A DNA stretch of 64,000 nucleotides, from assembly GCF_016889705.1 (NCBI RefSeq), contig NZ_CP069526.1, forward strand, positions 4,340,001 to 4,404,000, in the 5' to 3' direction. This document shows positions 54,984-63,551 of this stretch, in pieces. The stretch's first letter is position 1, and the number at the start of each line of letters is the position of its first letter. The stretch comes from Amycolatopsis sp. FDAARGOS 1241. Lineage in GTDB: Bacteria; Actinomycetota; Actinomycetes; Mycobacteriales; Pseudonocardiaceae. The notes beneath the pieces were generated by a model. The model was not told where the DNA came from. It did not search any database and saw only the letters and a list, made by a program, of their open reading frames with translations. The position numbers and the translations under genes were made by a program.

Positions 54984-56289
54984 TCACCGCCGTCGTCGCG
55001 TTCGCCGTGCAGCAAACGTCGATCGTCCCCGCGGTACACGACGTCCAGCGGGCACTCGGCGGCTCCGCGGAATGGGCGTCGTGGCTGGGCACGGTGTACC
55101 TGATGGTGGCCACGGTCGCCACCATGGCGATGGGGCGCCTCGGTGACCTGCACGGCCGCCGCAGGCTCCTGCTGACCGGGCTCGCGCTGTTCGCCGTGGG
55201 TTCGATCGGGGCCGCACCGGCGCCGGACCTGGCGGTGCTGATCGGGTTCCGCGCCGTGCAGGAGGTGGGTGCCTCGGTGTACCCGCTCGCGCTCGCCCTC
55301 GCGCGCGAGAGCGTGCCCGAAGACCGCCAGACCACCACGATCTCCCTGCTCACCGGCGGCTTCGGGGCCGGCACGGCGATCGGGTTCGCGGCGGGCGGGG
55401 TGCTGGCGCAGTTCGTGTCCTGGCGGGCGATCTTCGCGTTCGGGGCAGTGCTCGTCGCCGTCGCGGCCTGGCTCGTGGCCCGCCGGGTGCCGGAGCCCGT
55501 AGACCGCGCGATCGGGCGTTTCGACCTGGCGGGGAGCGTGCTGGTGCCGGTGGCGGCGCTGGCGCTGCTCGACGGGCTCACGGTCGCCGCCTCGGCCGGC
55601 TGGACGGCACCGCTCACGATCGGGCTGCTGGTGTGGCCGCGGTCGCGGCGCCGGCGTGGGTGCGCCACGAGCGCAAGACAACGGATCCGTTGGTGGGTCT
55701 GGGCATTCTGCGCAACCGGCAGGTCGCCGCGGCGAACGTCGCCACCGTCGGGCTCGGCTGGGCGCTGCTCGGTAGTTACCTGCTCGTGCCGCAGTTCGCC
55801 CGCGCCGAGCCCGCGCACGCCGGCTTCGGGCTCGGCGCGCACAGCGCCTTCGTCGGACTGCTGACGCTGCCGCTGGCAGTCACCCAGACGGTGTGCGGGC
55901 CGGTGAGCGGAGTGGTGAGCCGGAAGACGACCGCGCGGGTCGTCACCGGTGCCGGGCTGGTGCTGGTCGCGGTGGGGCTCGGCGTGCTCACGCTCGCGCG
56001 GACCGATGCGCTCGCCGTGGCCGGCGGGATGGTCCTGCTCGGTCTCGGCGCAGGCGCTGCGTTGCAGGCCGACAGCGCGGTCGCCACCGAGGCGGTGGAG
56101 CCCGCCGTCGCGGCGGCGTCGGCCTCGGTCAACAGCACCGTGCGCCGGCTCGCGGGCGGGCTCGGCGGTCAGGTGAGCACGCTGATCCTCGCGACGGTGA
56201 CGGCGGGCTTCCCCGGCTACGTGATCTGCTACCTCGTCGCGATCGGGCTGTGTCTGCTCGGTGCGGCCTCGCTGGCCGGGCGGACTTGA
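54935..56289 (+). pseudogene. MFS drug/solute transporter, two frameshifts
   Basis: The GTG at 54935 begins KTETATQRGTTPRA. The frame then breaks at a run of six C (54971-54976) and continues as AVVAFAVQQTSIVPAVHDVQ. Typical MFS segments follow: MGRLGDLHGRRRLLLTGLAL, GFRAVQEVGASVYPLALALA. A second break near 55640 precedes VRHERKTTDPLVGLGILRNR and the last helices ending at 56289. The homopolymer location of the first break suggests a sequencing error. Confidence 0.72.
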
Positions 56290-56322
56290 CCTCCACCGGG
56301 GTCGAGGTTCCAGAATTCACCC

Positions 56323-56628
56323 ATGGATGAAAAAGGCATCACCCTCATCAACGCGTTCGAGATCCCCGCCGACGAAATCGACGCGTTCGTCGAGCAGTGG
56401 CGGGAGCGGGCGAAACTCATGCGCGACGCGCCCGGTTTCCGCGACACGCGGCTGCACCGGGCGAAACTCGCGGACGCGCGGTTCCAGCTGGTGAACGTCG
56501 CGCACTGGGACAGCGTCGAGGCGTGGCAGGCGGCGACGGAGAACCCGGCGTTCCGGGCATCCGTGGGCACCGTACCCCGTGCGGTCGAGGCGAATCCAGC
56601 GCTGTACGACATCGTGGCCGAGTACTGA
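56323..56628 (+). CDS. Antibiotic biosynthesis monooxygenase (ABM) domain protein
   Basis: The 101-residue protein is a single ABM domain: MDEKGITLINAFEIPADEID, FVEQWRERAKLMRDAPGF, and FQLVNVAHWDSVEAWQAATE with the conserved aromatic pair. It is a second ABM protein in the window, not closely like the one at 1520. The ATG at 56323 lies 34 bp after the MFS stop. Some relatives are haem-degrading or quinone monooxygenases; no haem ligand can be assigned here. Confidence 0.85.
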   Translation: MDEKGITLINAFEIPADEIDAFVEQWRERAKLMRDAPGFRDTRLHRAKLADARFQLVNVAHWDSVEAWQAATENPAFRASVGTVPRAVEANPALYDIVAEY

Positions 56629-57246
56629 GTCCACTGAGGAACGGCTCGACCGCGGCGAGGAATCCGAGGGGTCCGAGGCGAAAGGGACGTGCCCGGTCGG
56701 CAGGCAGGGTGACCAGCTCGGCGCCGGGGCCGCTTCGCGGGTCCGCGCCCGTGCCGCGGCCGCGCCGGTGATGGCGCGGTCGAGGCCGGTGCGGGGTTTC
56801 AGGTGTGCGGGCACCAGTTTCGGCATGACCAGCCGAGTGAGCGCGGGGACGTACAGCCGCCGGCAGAACGCGCGCGGCACCGGGGTGACGGTGGAAACCG
56901 CCACTGCTGACGAGCACGAGCCCGGACACGCGGTCCGGGTGGTCGAGGGCGAACTTCGCCGCCGCGTACCCGCCGACGGAATTGCCGACGAAGACGGCGG
57001 GCGGCAGCGAAAACTCGCGAACCACGTCGGCCAGGACTTCGGGGAGGAGCGGCCCGGGGACGTTCTCCGGCACGGGTCGGACTGGTCGTGCCCCGCCCAG
57101 TCGACGGCGATCGTGCGGTGGCGCTGCACGAGCGGAGCGTCAACAGCGGCGAAGTCGGTGTGGTCGCGCAGCACCGCGTTGCGCAGGACGACCGGCGGGC
57201 CATCACTGCGTTCGTCGTCGCCCACGCGGCCGAACCACGCTTCCAC
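56629..57246 (-). pseudogene. Alpha/beta-hydrolase, frameshifted with internal deletion
   Basis: From a GTG at 57246, EAWFGRVGDDERSDGPPVVL and RTIAVDWAGHDQSD are the early strands of a hydrolase. In another frame PAVFVGNSVGGYAAAKFALD holds the nucleophile serine (NSVGG), and RAFCRRLYVPALTRL is part of the cap. After LDRAITGAAAAR about 70 residues are missing before GHVPFASDP and the final helix AAVEPFLSGLS. Both indels and a deletion are needed to explain it. It is divergent from the TetR gene at 57337. Confidence 0.6.
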
Positions 57247-57269
57247 CCCAGGTATTTCGCATCCTTTCG

Positions 57270-57331
57270 ATGACCGACTGGTCAGTCATCAGACCACGCG
57301 GCGGGCCAGGCCAGTCAATGACCGATCGGTC
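57270..57331. promoter_or_regulatory. Two palindromes between the hydrolase and TetR genes
   Basis: ATGACCGACTGGTCAGTCAT (57270-57289) is a near-perfect dyad, and GACCGATCGGTC (57320-57331) is a perfect 12-bp palindrome ending 5 bp before the TetR start. Both contain the shared half-site GACCGA. This is the expected arrangement for TetR autoregulation and control of the divergent gene. Confidence 0.65.
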
Positions 57332-57336
57332 GGCGA

Positions 57337-57921
57337 ATGAGTACGCTGCACTTCGTGACCGCACGCGACCTAACCGCCGAACGCACCCGCGACGCCCTCC
57401 TCGACGCCGGCCTCGAGGTCGCCGAAGACGTCAGCCTCGCGGGCATGAGCGTCAACCGCATCGTCGCGGCGGCCGGGGTCGCGAAAGGCACCTTCTACGT
57501 CCACTTCCCGGACCGCAGTACGTTTCTCAGCGCGCTGCACCAGCGGTTCCACGACCACATCACGCGGGCGGTAAAGCAAGCCATCGACGGCCTCGCTCCC
57601 GGCCGCGAACGCCTGCGCCGCGGCATGCGCACCTACCTCGACGCGTGCCTGCACGCCCGCGGTGTCAAGGCGCTTCTGCTGGAGGCCCGCAACGACGAAG
57701 CCGTCGGCGACCAGGTCGCCTCCCGCAACGACGCGTTCGCCCAGCTCGCCGCCCCGGACCTGCGCGCCATGGGCTGGCACCCCGCCGCGCCTGCCGCCCG
57801 CCTCCTCATCGCGATGGCCGCGGAAACCGCCCTGGTCGAACTTCCCCGCGCCCGCGCCGACACCGCGAGCCGCCGCGTGCTGTGGCAGATGCTCGACCGC
57901 CTGGACCTGGCCGGCGGCTGA
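57337..57921 (+). CDS. TetR-family regulator
   Basis: The 194-residue protein has an N-terminal helix-turn-helix (SLAGMSVNRIVAAAGVAKGT, then FYVHFPDRSTFLSALHQRF) and a helical effector domain (YLDACLHARGVKALLLEARN). The ATG at 57337 is preceded by a perfect palindrome. It probably represses the divergent hydrolase locus and itself. The inducer is unknown. It is convergent with the Kup gene. Confidence 0.87.
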   Translation: MSTLHFVTARDLTAERTRDALLDAGLEVAEDVSLAGMSVNRIVAAAGVAKGTFYVHFPDRSTFLSALHQRFHDHITRAVKQAIDGLAPGRERLRRGMRTYLDACLHARGVKALLLEARNDEAVGDQVASRNDAFAQLAAPDLRAMGWHPAAPAARLLIAMAAETALVELPRARADTASRRVLWQMLDRLDLAGG

Positions 57922-57994
57922 CTGTCAGCTCGGGTACCGCGCCTGCTCGTCGAGCATCCTGCACCGGACGGTCAAGACGAGCTCGAGAGTCACG

Positions 57995-59938
57995 CTAGAC
58001 CTCGATGTGCGAGCCCATAATCACCGTCCGGTCCCTCGGCAACCCGAAGTACTCCGCGGCATCCGCGGTGATGTGGGAAGTGGCGATGAACAGCCGCTTG
58101 CGCCAGTCCGCCATCGTCTTCTCCGAGCCCCGCTGCAGCTCGATCTTCGACAGGAAGTACGACGCTTCGTCGAGGTTCAGCCGGCCCTCCGTGGCGGACG
58201 GGTCGAGTGTGGCGAGGGCGCGGGGCACCACCGGCGTCTCCAGGTAGCCGAACTTCGCGGTGACGTGGGTGATGCCGTCGTCGGCGTAGCCGAGGTCGTT
58301 GACGACCAGGCGGTTCTCAGGGGCGATGCGCGGCACCGGCTCGGTCTCGATGGACAGGATCACGGCGTGGGCGTGGCGCACGTGGTTGTGCTCGGCGTTG
58401 GCGCGCATGGCCAGCGGCGCCGTCTCGTCGCCGCGGTTGAGGAACACCGCCGTGCCGGGGACGACGCTCGTGCCGGCCGAACCGTCGCGCAGGCTGTCGA
58501 CGAACTGGCGCAGGGAGCCTTCCGCCCGGGCGCGTTCGGCGGTGACGATCTCGCGCCCGCGCTGCCACGTCGTCATGATCGTGAACGCCGTGATGCCGAT
58601 GAGCAGCGGCAGCCAGCCGCCGTGGACGAACTTGGTGAGGTTGGCCGCGACGAACAGCAGGTCGACGACCAGCAGCACCGTCGCGCCGGTCCCGATGAGC
58701 CAGCGCGGTGTGCCCCACTTGGCGCGCGCGACGTAGAAGAACAGCAGTGTGGTGATCGTGATGGTGCAGGTCACCGCCATGCCGTAGGCGAACGCCAGTG
58801 CCGCGGAGCTGCGGAACGCGAACACCAGCGTGAGCACGGAAACCATGAGCAGCCAGTTGATCCACGGCACGTAGATCTGCCCGATGTGCGATTCGGATGT
58901 GTGCGCGATCCGCAGCCGCGGCAGGTAGCCGAGCTGTGCGGCCTGCGACGCCACCGAGTAGGCGCCCGTGATCACGGCCTGCGACGCGATCACCGTCGCC
59001 ACGGTGGCGAAGATGACCATGAGCAACCTGCCCCAGCCGGGGACGAGGAGGAAGAACGGGCTGCTGATGTTAGCGGGGTTCTCCAGGATCAGCGCACCTT
59101 GCCCGAAGTAGCTGAGCGTCAGCGCCGGGAGCACCGGCGCAACCCAGGCCCAGGTGATGGGTTTGCGGCCGAAGTGACCCATGTCCGCGTACAGGGCCTC
59201 GGCGCCGGTCACTGTGAGGACGACCGTGGCCAGCGCGAAGAACGCGATGCCGAAGTGCCCGGCGAGGAAGCCGATCGCGTACGTCGGCGAGAGCGCCGCG
59301 AGGATGCCCGGCTGGTGGGTGATGCCGATGGCGCCCAGAACCCCCACGATCACGAACCACGCGATCATCACCGGCCCGAATACGCGCCCGACCGCGGCCG
59401 TCCCGCGCCGCTGCACGAGGAACAGGACCACGATGATCACTGCGGTGATCGGCACGACCCAGTCCTCGAAGTCGGGCGAGACGGTCTTGAGCCCCTCGAC
59501 CGCGGACAGCACCGAGATGGCCGGCGTGATCATGCTGTCGCCGAAGAACAGGGCCGCGCCGAAGATGCCCAGCCCGGCCAGGAACAGCGCCGCCCGGCGG
59601 CCGCGCTCGCCGCTCCAGCGGCGCAACAGCGTGATGAGGGCCATGATGCCGCCCTCGCCGTCGTTGTCGGCGCGCATGGCGAGCAGCACGTAGGTGATCG
59701 TGACGATGATCATCACCGACCAGAAGATCAAGGACACCACGCCGAACACATTGTTCGCGCTCACCGGGACCGGGTGCGGGTCCTCCGGGTTGAACACGGT
59801 CTGCAGGGAGTAGATCGGGCTCGTCCCGATGTCGCCGAAGACCACTCCGAGTGCGCCGACGACGATCCCCAGCCCGGCGGCATTGCGCCGCGCCGGATGA
59901 CCGCCGCTCGTCGCGGCCGTCTGCTGACCGTTGCCCAC
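57995..59938 (-). CDS. kup: Kup-family low-affinity potassium transporter
   Basis: The intact 647-residue protein has about 12 membrane helices and the Kup signature ALGVVFGDIGTSPIYSLQTV, then FFGDSMITPAISVLSAVEGL and ALYADMGHFGRKPITWAWVA. The cytoplasmic C-terminal domain (RTVIMGSHIEV end) is complete. It carries K+ with protons. The GTG at 59938 follows GGAGGAGGGGCACC. No c-di-AMP riboswitch-like core was recognised in the 200-bp leader. Confidence 0.93.
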   Translation of the reverse strand: MGNGQQTAATSGGHPARRNAAGLGIVVGALGVVFGDIGTSPIYSLQTVFNPEDPHPVPVSANNVFGVVSLIFWSVMIIVTITYVLLAMRADNDGEGGIMALITLLRRWSGERGRRAALFLAGLGIFGAALFFGDSMITPAISVLSAVEGLKTVSPDFEDWVVPITAVIIVVLFLVQRRGTAAVGRVFGPVMIAWFVIVGVLGAIGITHQPGILAALSPTYAIGFLAGHFGIAFFALATVVLTVTGAEALYADMGHFGRKPITWAWVAPVLPALTLSYFGQGALILENPANISSPFFLLVPGWGRLLMVIFATVATVIASQAVITGAYSVASQAAQLGYLPRLRIAHTSESHIGQIYVPWINWLLMVSVLTLVFAFRSSAALAFAYGMAVTCTITITTLLFFYVARAKWGTPRWLIGTGATVLLVVDLLFVAANLTKFVHGGWLPLLIGITAFTIMTTWQRGREIVTAERARAEGSLRQFVDSLRDGSAGTSVVPGTAVFLNRGDETAPLAMRANAEHNHVRHAHAVILSIETEPVPRIAPENRLVVNDLGYADDGITHVTAKFGYLETPVVPRALATLDPSATEGRLNLDEASYFLSKIELQRGSEKTMADWRKRLFIATSHITADAAEYFGLPRDRTVIMGSHIEV

Positions 59939-60137
59939 GGTGCCCCTCCTCCGCGCCGTGCCGCGCCGACCGCTCGACACCGACGCGAACCCTACCGTGC
60001 AGCCCGAGCGGGCCCGGGACCTCCGCCCGCACGTCGGAGTGGCGCCGCGATCAAGGCGCCGTCAAGGTCGCGGGCGCCGGCGTGAAGCTCCGGTCAGGAT
60101 GCGGTCACCGCCGGGGGCGCGGACGCACGCTGGGCGG

Positions 60138-60521
60138 GTGAGCACTCTGGTCGGTCCGCTGATCCTCCTCGGCGGCCTCGGGCTGGTCACCCTGCTGATC
60201 CACCTCGCCGCCCGCTGGCTCGACGGCCACGCCTACGACCCGGCCGCGAGCCAGGCGGCCGGGGCAGCGGATGCACTCGACGTCCCTGCCCCGCCCCACC
60301 GGGTGCGACGGATCCCTCCCCCCGCCCAAGCGAGGCGCGATGATTTCCCCGATGGGACGGCGCGGCCGCGAGCAGAGCGCTCCGGTGGCCACGGAGACCG
60401 CATTGGTCGCACCGACTCCGTTTCCCGCGCGACGACCGGCCCCAGCCCGGCCCGTGACCACCCCGTGCCGAGCCGCGACCAGTTCCCGGTCGGCGGCCGG
60501 CCGGTGCTCCCCGGCGAGTGA
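60138..60521 (+). CDS. Single-pass membrane protein
   Basis: A GTG at 60138 starts STLVGPLILLGGLGLVTLLI, one membrane helix, followed by a hydrophilic Pro/Arg-rich tail (DVPAPPHRVRRIPPPAQARR) to residue 127. No domain is recognised. It is divergent from kup, and the 199-bp spacer could hold both promoters. Confidence 0.5.
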   Translation: MSTLVGPLILLGGLGLVTLLIHLAARWLDGHAYDPAASQAAGAADALDVPAPPHRVRRIPPPAQARRDDFPDGTARPRAERSGGHGDRIGRTDSVSRATTGPSPARDHPVPSRDQFPVGGRPVLPGE

Positions 60522-60616
60522 GCACAAAGGACTTCTCACGCCCGGGTGTTTGCCCGGCGCGCCCGGGGGAATCCGGCGAGCCACGAGTCCAGCACCACCG
60601 TGAGAGGACCACTCTG

Positions 60617-60856
60617 ATGGCTACCGGAGAGACCGGGTTCGACGACGTCACGTTCGACCTCGTGTCGGTGCAGTACCACTCGCTCAAGGCCGGGCACGAC
60701 TACGGAGTACGTCCGCGACGCGGACAACGCGGACCGCCGGGACATCGCGGACTTCTTCCGCCGCGTGATGGAGGAAGACTCAGCCCGCGCGAAGCAGTGC
60801 CGCGAGTTCCTCAAAGACCTGTCGGGCAGCTCCGATCCGGCCCGGCCGTCACCTGA
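60617..60856 (+). pseudogene. Small helical protein, frameshifted
   Basis: MATGETGFDDVTFDLVSVQY continues as HSLKAGHDYG, then a frame change near 60705 leads to YVRDADNADRRDIADFFRRV and MEEDSARAKQCREFLKDLSG. Joined, this is a typical 75-80 residue actinobacterial protein of unknown function that resembles a short four-helix ferritin-like fragment. The original stop at 60854 is in the starting frame, so two compensating indels are possible. Confidence 0.6.
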
Positions 60857-60881
60857 GAGCCCAGCCATCCGGAGGAACCCG

Positions 60882-61127
60882 ATGCCAGAGGTCGCTGTCG
60901 GCCACCTGCGCGAACTGCTCGCGTCGACTCTGCCCGACCCGGTGCTGGTGCTCGTCGAAGGCCGCGTGCGGGTCGAACCTCGCGACACCGAGACGCCCGG
61001 CGCCGGTGACGTGATCAGTCGAGCCGGCCTGCGCGGCCGGCCCGGCGCGGCGACCGAGTCCACCGACCGCGACCTGGAGCTGATCGCCGCGACGCTCACC
61101 ACCGCGGTCGTCCAGAGGTGGAGCTGA
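60882..61127 (+). CDS. Small protein of unknown function, 81 aa
   Basis: A GGAGG site precedes MPEVAVGHLRELLASTLPDP. The sequence continues VLVLVEGRVRVEPRDTETPG and ends TTAVVQRWS. No family is recognised. It lies 2 bp from the convergent dioxygenase gene's stop. Confidence 0.5.
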   Translation: MPEVAVGHLRELLASTLPDPVLVLVEGRVRVEPRDTETPGAGDVISRAGLRGRPGAATESTDRDLELIAATLTTAVVQRWS

Positions 61128-61129
61128 CG

Positions 61130-61825
61130 TCAGGCCGGCTCGGCGCCGGTGAACGTCACCGAGACGTTGGTACGTGGGTAGGGCGTGATGTTGTCGCCCG
61201 AGCCGTGCAGGAGGTGGGCGTCGAAGAACAAGGCGGTACCCGGCGCTCCGGTGAACTGGTGGATCCCGCGCCGGTCGGTCAGACCGCGGATCACCTCGAC
61301 CGGCAGCGCACCTTCCGAGCGCGAGACGATGGTGCGGTGCGAGCCGGGGATGAGGAGCAGACCGCCGTTGACGGCCAGATTGGCGCACAGGACGAGCGAT
61401 ACGGTCATCGCCCGGGGCGCGGCCGTGTCGTCGCCGGTGTGCCACCGCTCGAGATCGGAGCGCCAGGCGAACCCCTTGCCGGCGAACGCGGGCAGGTCGT
61501 CGATCAGGCCGTGGTGGACGCGGACCCGCGCGCCGAGGATCTGGCGGGCCCGGTCGAGCAGACGCGAGTCCCGGGCCAGCTCTCCGACCAGCCACAGCGA
61601 GGAGACGGGCCGCGCGGCGGCCGGCTGCGCTATGAGCCGGGCCAGCCGTGCGCGGACCGCCTCCACCTCCGCCACCCCCAGGAGTCCGGGCACCTCCACG
61701 TAGCCGTCGCGGTGGTACGCGGCGAGCTCGGCCGGTCCGAACGGACCTTCCCGTTCGCGCGGACGAAGGGGGCGCTCGAAGCGCGGAGCCGAGGCGGCTC
61801 CGCCGGGAAGTACGGTTGTGGTCAT
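61130..61825 (-). CDS. Phytanoyl-CoA/ectoine hydroxylase-family protein with altered iron site
   Basis: The 231-residue protein has the EctD-like pattern: FGPAELAAYHRDGYVEVPGL, KGFAWRSDLERWHTGDD, NGGLLLIPGSHRTIVSR, and FFDAHLLHGSGDNITPYPRT. EctD-type enzymes bind Fe(II) through His, Asp and a later His and use 2-oxoglutarate. Here the first His of the usual WHxD is Arg (W-R-S-D), a CGC in place of CAC, while Asp and the second His remain. Unless this is a sequencing error, iron binding and hydroxylation should be impaired. No ectABC genes lie nearby. Confidence 0.75.
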   Translation of the reverse strand: MTTTVLPGGAASAPRFERPLRPREREGPFGPAELAAYHRDGYVEVPGLLGVAEVEAVRARLARLIAQPAAARPVSSLWLVGELARDSRLLDRARQILGARVRVHHGLIDDLPAFAGKGFAWRSDLERWHTGDDTAAPRAMTVSLVLCANLAVNGGLLLIPGSHRTIVSRSEGALPVEVIRGLTDRRGIHQFTGAPGTALFFDAHLLHGSGDNITPYPRTNVSVTFTGAEPA

Positions 61826-61878
61826 GGGGCCTCCTCACGGCGCCCGCAGCAGCACCGGAGTTCCCTGCACCGCCCGGG

Positions 61879-62343
61879 CTAAACCCGGCCCGCGGGACCG
61901 CGATCCGACACCGGCCAGACGTAGGGCAGGTCGGCCGGGACGCCGGGGAACAACGGCGCGTAGTGGTCCGGATCCTTGCGCACCAATGCCGAGCGGTGGC
62001 TGCGGTGCAGCGCGTCGTCCCCCAGCCACGGCGGCAGCTCCCCCGCCATCGCCAGCTCGGCCTGCGTGCGGACGGCCCCGCCGAACTGCTCGGCCAGCTT
62101 GGTCGCGCAGGTATCCGCCCCGCCGGCCGCGAGCCAGACGTCGCAGACGTCCAGGCCGTACCGGGTCAGCGCTTCGCCGTAGCCCGTCCACATCTTCGCC
62201 GCCGGGTGGTGGCGCCAGCCGTAGCCCGGCACCACCAGCGCCCGCAGCACCTGCAGCGCCTCGACCCGTTGCTTGCCGAGGCGACGCCGGTCGAGCGCCC
62301 GGGCGCTGGCGGTGAAGTCCGGGTACGGGAGGAACGTCTGCAT
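61879..62343 (-). CDS. MSMEG_6728-type protein, pyrimidine-dimer DNA glycosylase-like
   Basis: The 154-residue protein begins MQTFLPYPDFTASARALDRR, then RLGKQRVEALQVLRALV and HHPAAKMWTGYGEALTRYGL. These are the signatures of the MSMEG_6728 family, which resembles T4 endonuclease V-like pyrimidine-dimer glycosylases. A late PPWLGDDALHRSHRSALVRK motif carries further conserved His and Arg. A DNA-repair role is inferred from that likeness. The ATG at 62343 is 22 bp from the hemerythrin stop. Confidence 0.82.
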   Translation of the reverse strand: MQTFLPYPDFTASARALDRRRLGKQRVEALQVLRALVVPGYGWRHHPAAKMWTGYGEALTRYGLDVCDVWLAAGGADTCATKLAEQFGGAVRTQAELAMAGELPPWLGDDALHRSHRSALVRKDPDHYAPLFPGVPADLPYVWPVSDRGPAGRV

Positions 62344-62365
62344 CGCCCCGGGGTACCCGCCGTGA

Positions 62366-62917
62366 TCACTTCCGCAACGCGGCCCTGATCGCGTCACGAG
62401 CGCGATCCACGATCGCGGCCGGCGGACCCAGCAGCAGGTTCGCCGTGGCGCTCTCCACACCGGGGTGCGGCCGCGTCGGCGCGACCGCCTCGGCCAGCCG
62501 CACGGTCGCCGCCATCGCCCGCAAGCGTTCCGGCGTGCGGTGCGCCCGCAGGAACGGGAACTCCTCCCGTTCCTCGTGCTCGGCGTGCGCCAGCACGTCG
62601 TCGCGCAGCTGGACGAGCAGCGTGTCGAATCCGTCGGCGTCGGGGCCCATCGACTGCAGCGTGCTCAGCAGCTCCTTGGCCCGGCGCTCCTCCGCGACTC
62701 GCGCCTCGACGACGGTCTCCGCCGCCGGCTCGAGGTCCCGGATCTCGGGGTGCACGACCTCCTCCTCGGCGGTTTCGTGCACCGCCAGCAGCCCCACGAG
62801 ATGGTGGAACAGCTCAGTGCGCCGGGCACCGGACGCGGTCTCCAGTTCGGTGAACATCGCGCGGACCTCGCGATGCTGCTCCAGCAGCAGGTCGATCACG
62901 TTCTCGTTGTCCGCCAT
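62366..62917 (-). CDS. Hemerythrin HHE-domain protein
   Basis: The 183-residue protein carries hemerythrin-like metal ligands in a four-helix bundle: LLLEQHREVRAMFTELE, ELFHHLVGLLAVHETAEEEV (two His-containing motifs), then AHAEHEEREEFPFL. Such proteins bind diiron and sense or carry oxygen or NO, or protect iron. It lies upstream of the glycosylase-like gene on the same strand. Confidence 0.9.
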   Translation of the reverse strand: MADNENVIDLLLEQHREVRAMFTELETASGARRTELFHHLVGLLAVHETAEEEVVHPEIRDLEPAAETVVEARVAEERRAKELLSTLQSMGPDADGFDTLLVQLRDDVLAHAEHEEREEFPFLRAHRTPERLRAMAATVRLAEAVAPTRPHPGVESATANLLLGPPAAIVDRARDAIRAALRK

Positions 62918-62966
62918 GCGAAACCTCCTCTGGGTGAGGGTCGGAGGTTTCCCGGAAACCGGCCGC

Positions 62967-63458
62967 TCACACCTGTCCGGCCGGGCTGTAGTTCTTCCCC
63001 GGCGGCCGCTCCGGGATCGGTTTCGCGATCGGACCCACCGGGATGAAGAAGCCGATCTGCCCGATCGCCACGGTCAGCGTCCCGAGCTGCTTTGTCGTCG
63101 TAGCCAGCGACGGCTCGGGCGAACAGCACGTCCGGGACGCGCTCCCCGCGGGGGCTGGGCGTGAGCACCGCTTCGGTCAGCTCGAGAGCGAGGCGCTCGG
63201 CCTCGGTGAAGTACGGGGAGTCGCGCCACGACGACAGCACGGTGATGCGGTCTTCGGGTTCACCGGCGTTGCGGAGCAGGCCCGTCTGGCGCACAGCGTG
63301 GTACGTGCTGCCCACGAGCTGTCCCGCGCGCAACTGCACCAGCGCGATCGTCGCGTCCGGGATGGCGCCGTTGTGGACGGTCTTGGTCATCGCGCCGGCC
63401 AGCGATCCAGGTCGGGGCAGAACAGGGCGAGGTCGAGCAGGCGGGAGCGGCCGGTCAT
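62967..63458 (-). pseudogene. Carboxymuconolactone decarboxylase-family protein, frameshifted
   Basis: The ATG at 63458 starts MTGRSRLLDLALFCPDL, then the frame changes to TIALVQLRAGQLVGSTYHAV, ERLALELTEAVLTPSPRGER, and ARAVAGYDDK, then changes back to a third frame ending SPAGQV at 62967. The CMD pattern is kept overall, but the expected CxxC is not visible (STYHAV occupies its position). It is divergent from an ECF41-type sigma factor, a characteristic pairing. Confidence 0.65.
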
Positions 63459-63551
63459 CGCGGAGTCCTTTCGTCGTCAGCGCAAGTCCGACGACGCGAC
63501 CGCGCGGAACGTCAGGCCTCGCACTTCGCCGCGCTGGTTCGTCGGACAGCC

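Noticed and set aside
57662..60085. An 807-codon + frame opposite kup
   Set aside because: It is the shadow of the intact Kup transporter; its composition is His/Arg/Asp/Gln-rich with no family motif.
59939..60137. c-di-AMP (ydaO) riboswitch ahead of kup
   Set aside because: No conserved core was recognised in the 200-bp spacer by eye. A covariance search would be needed to exclude it.
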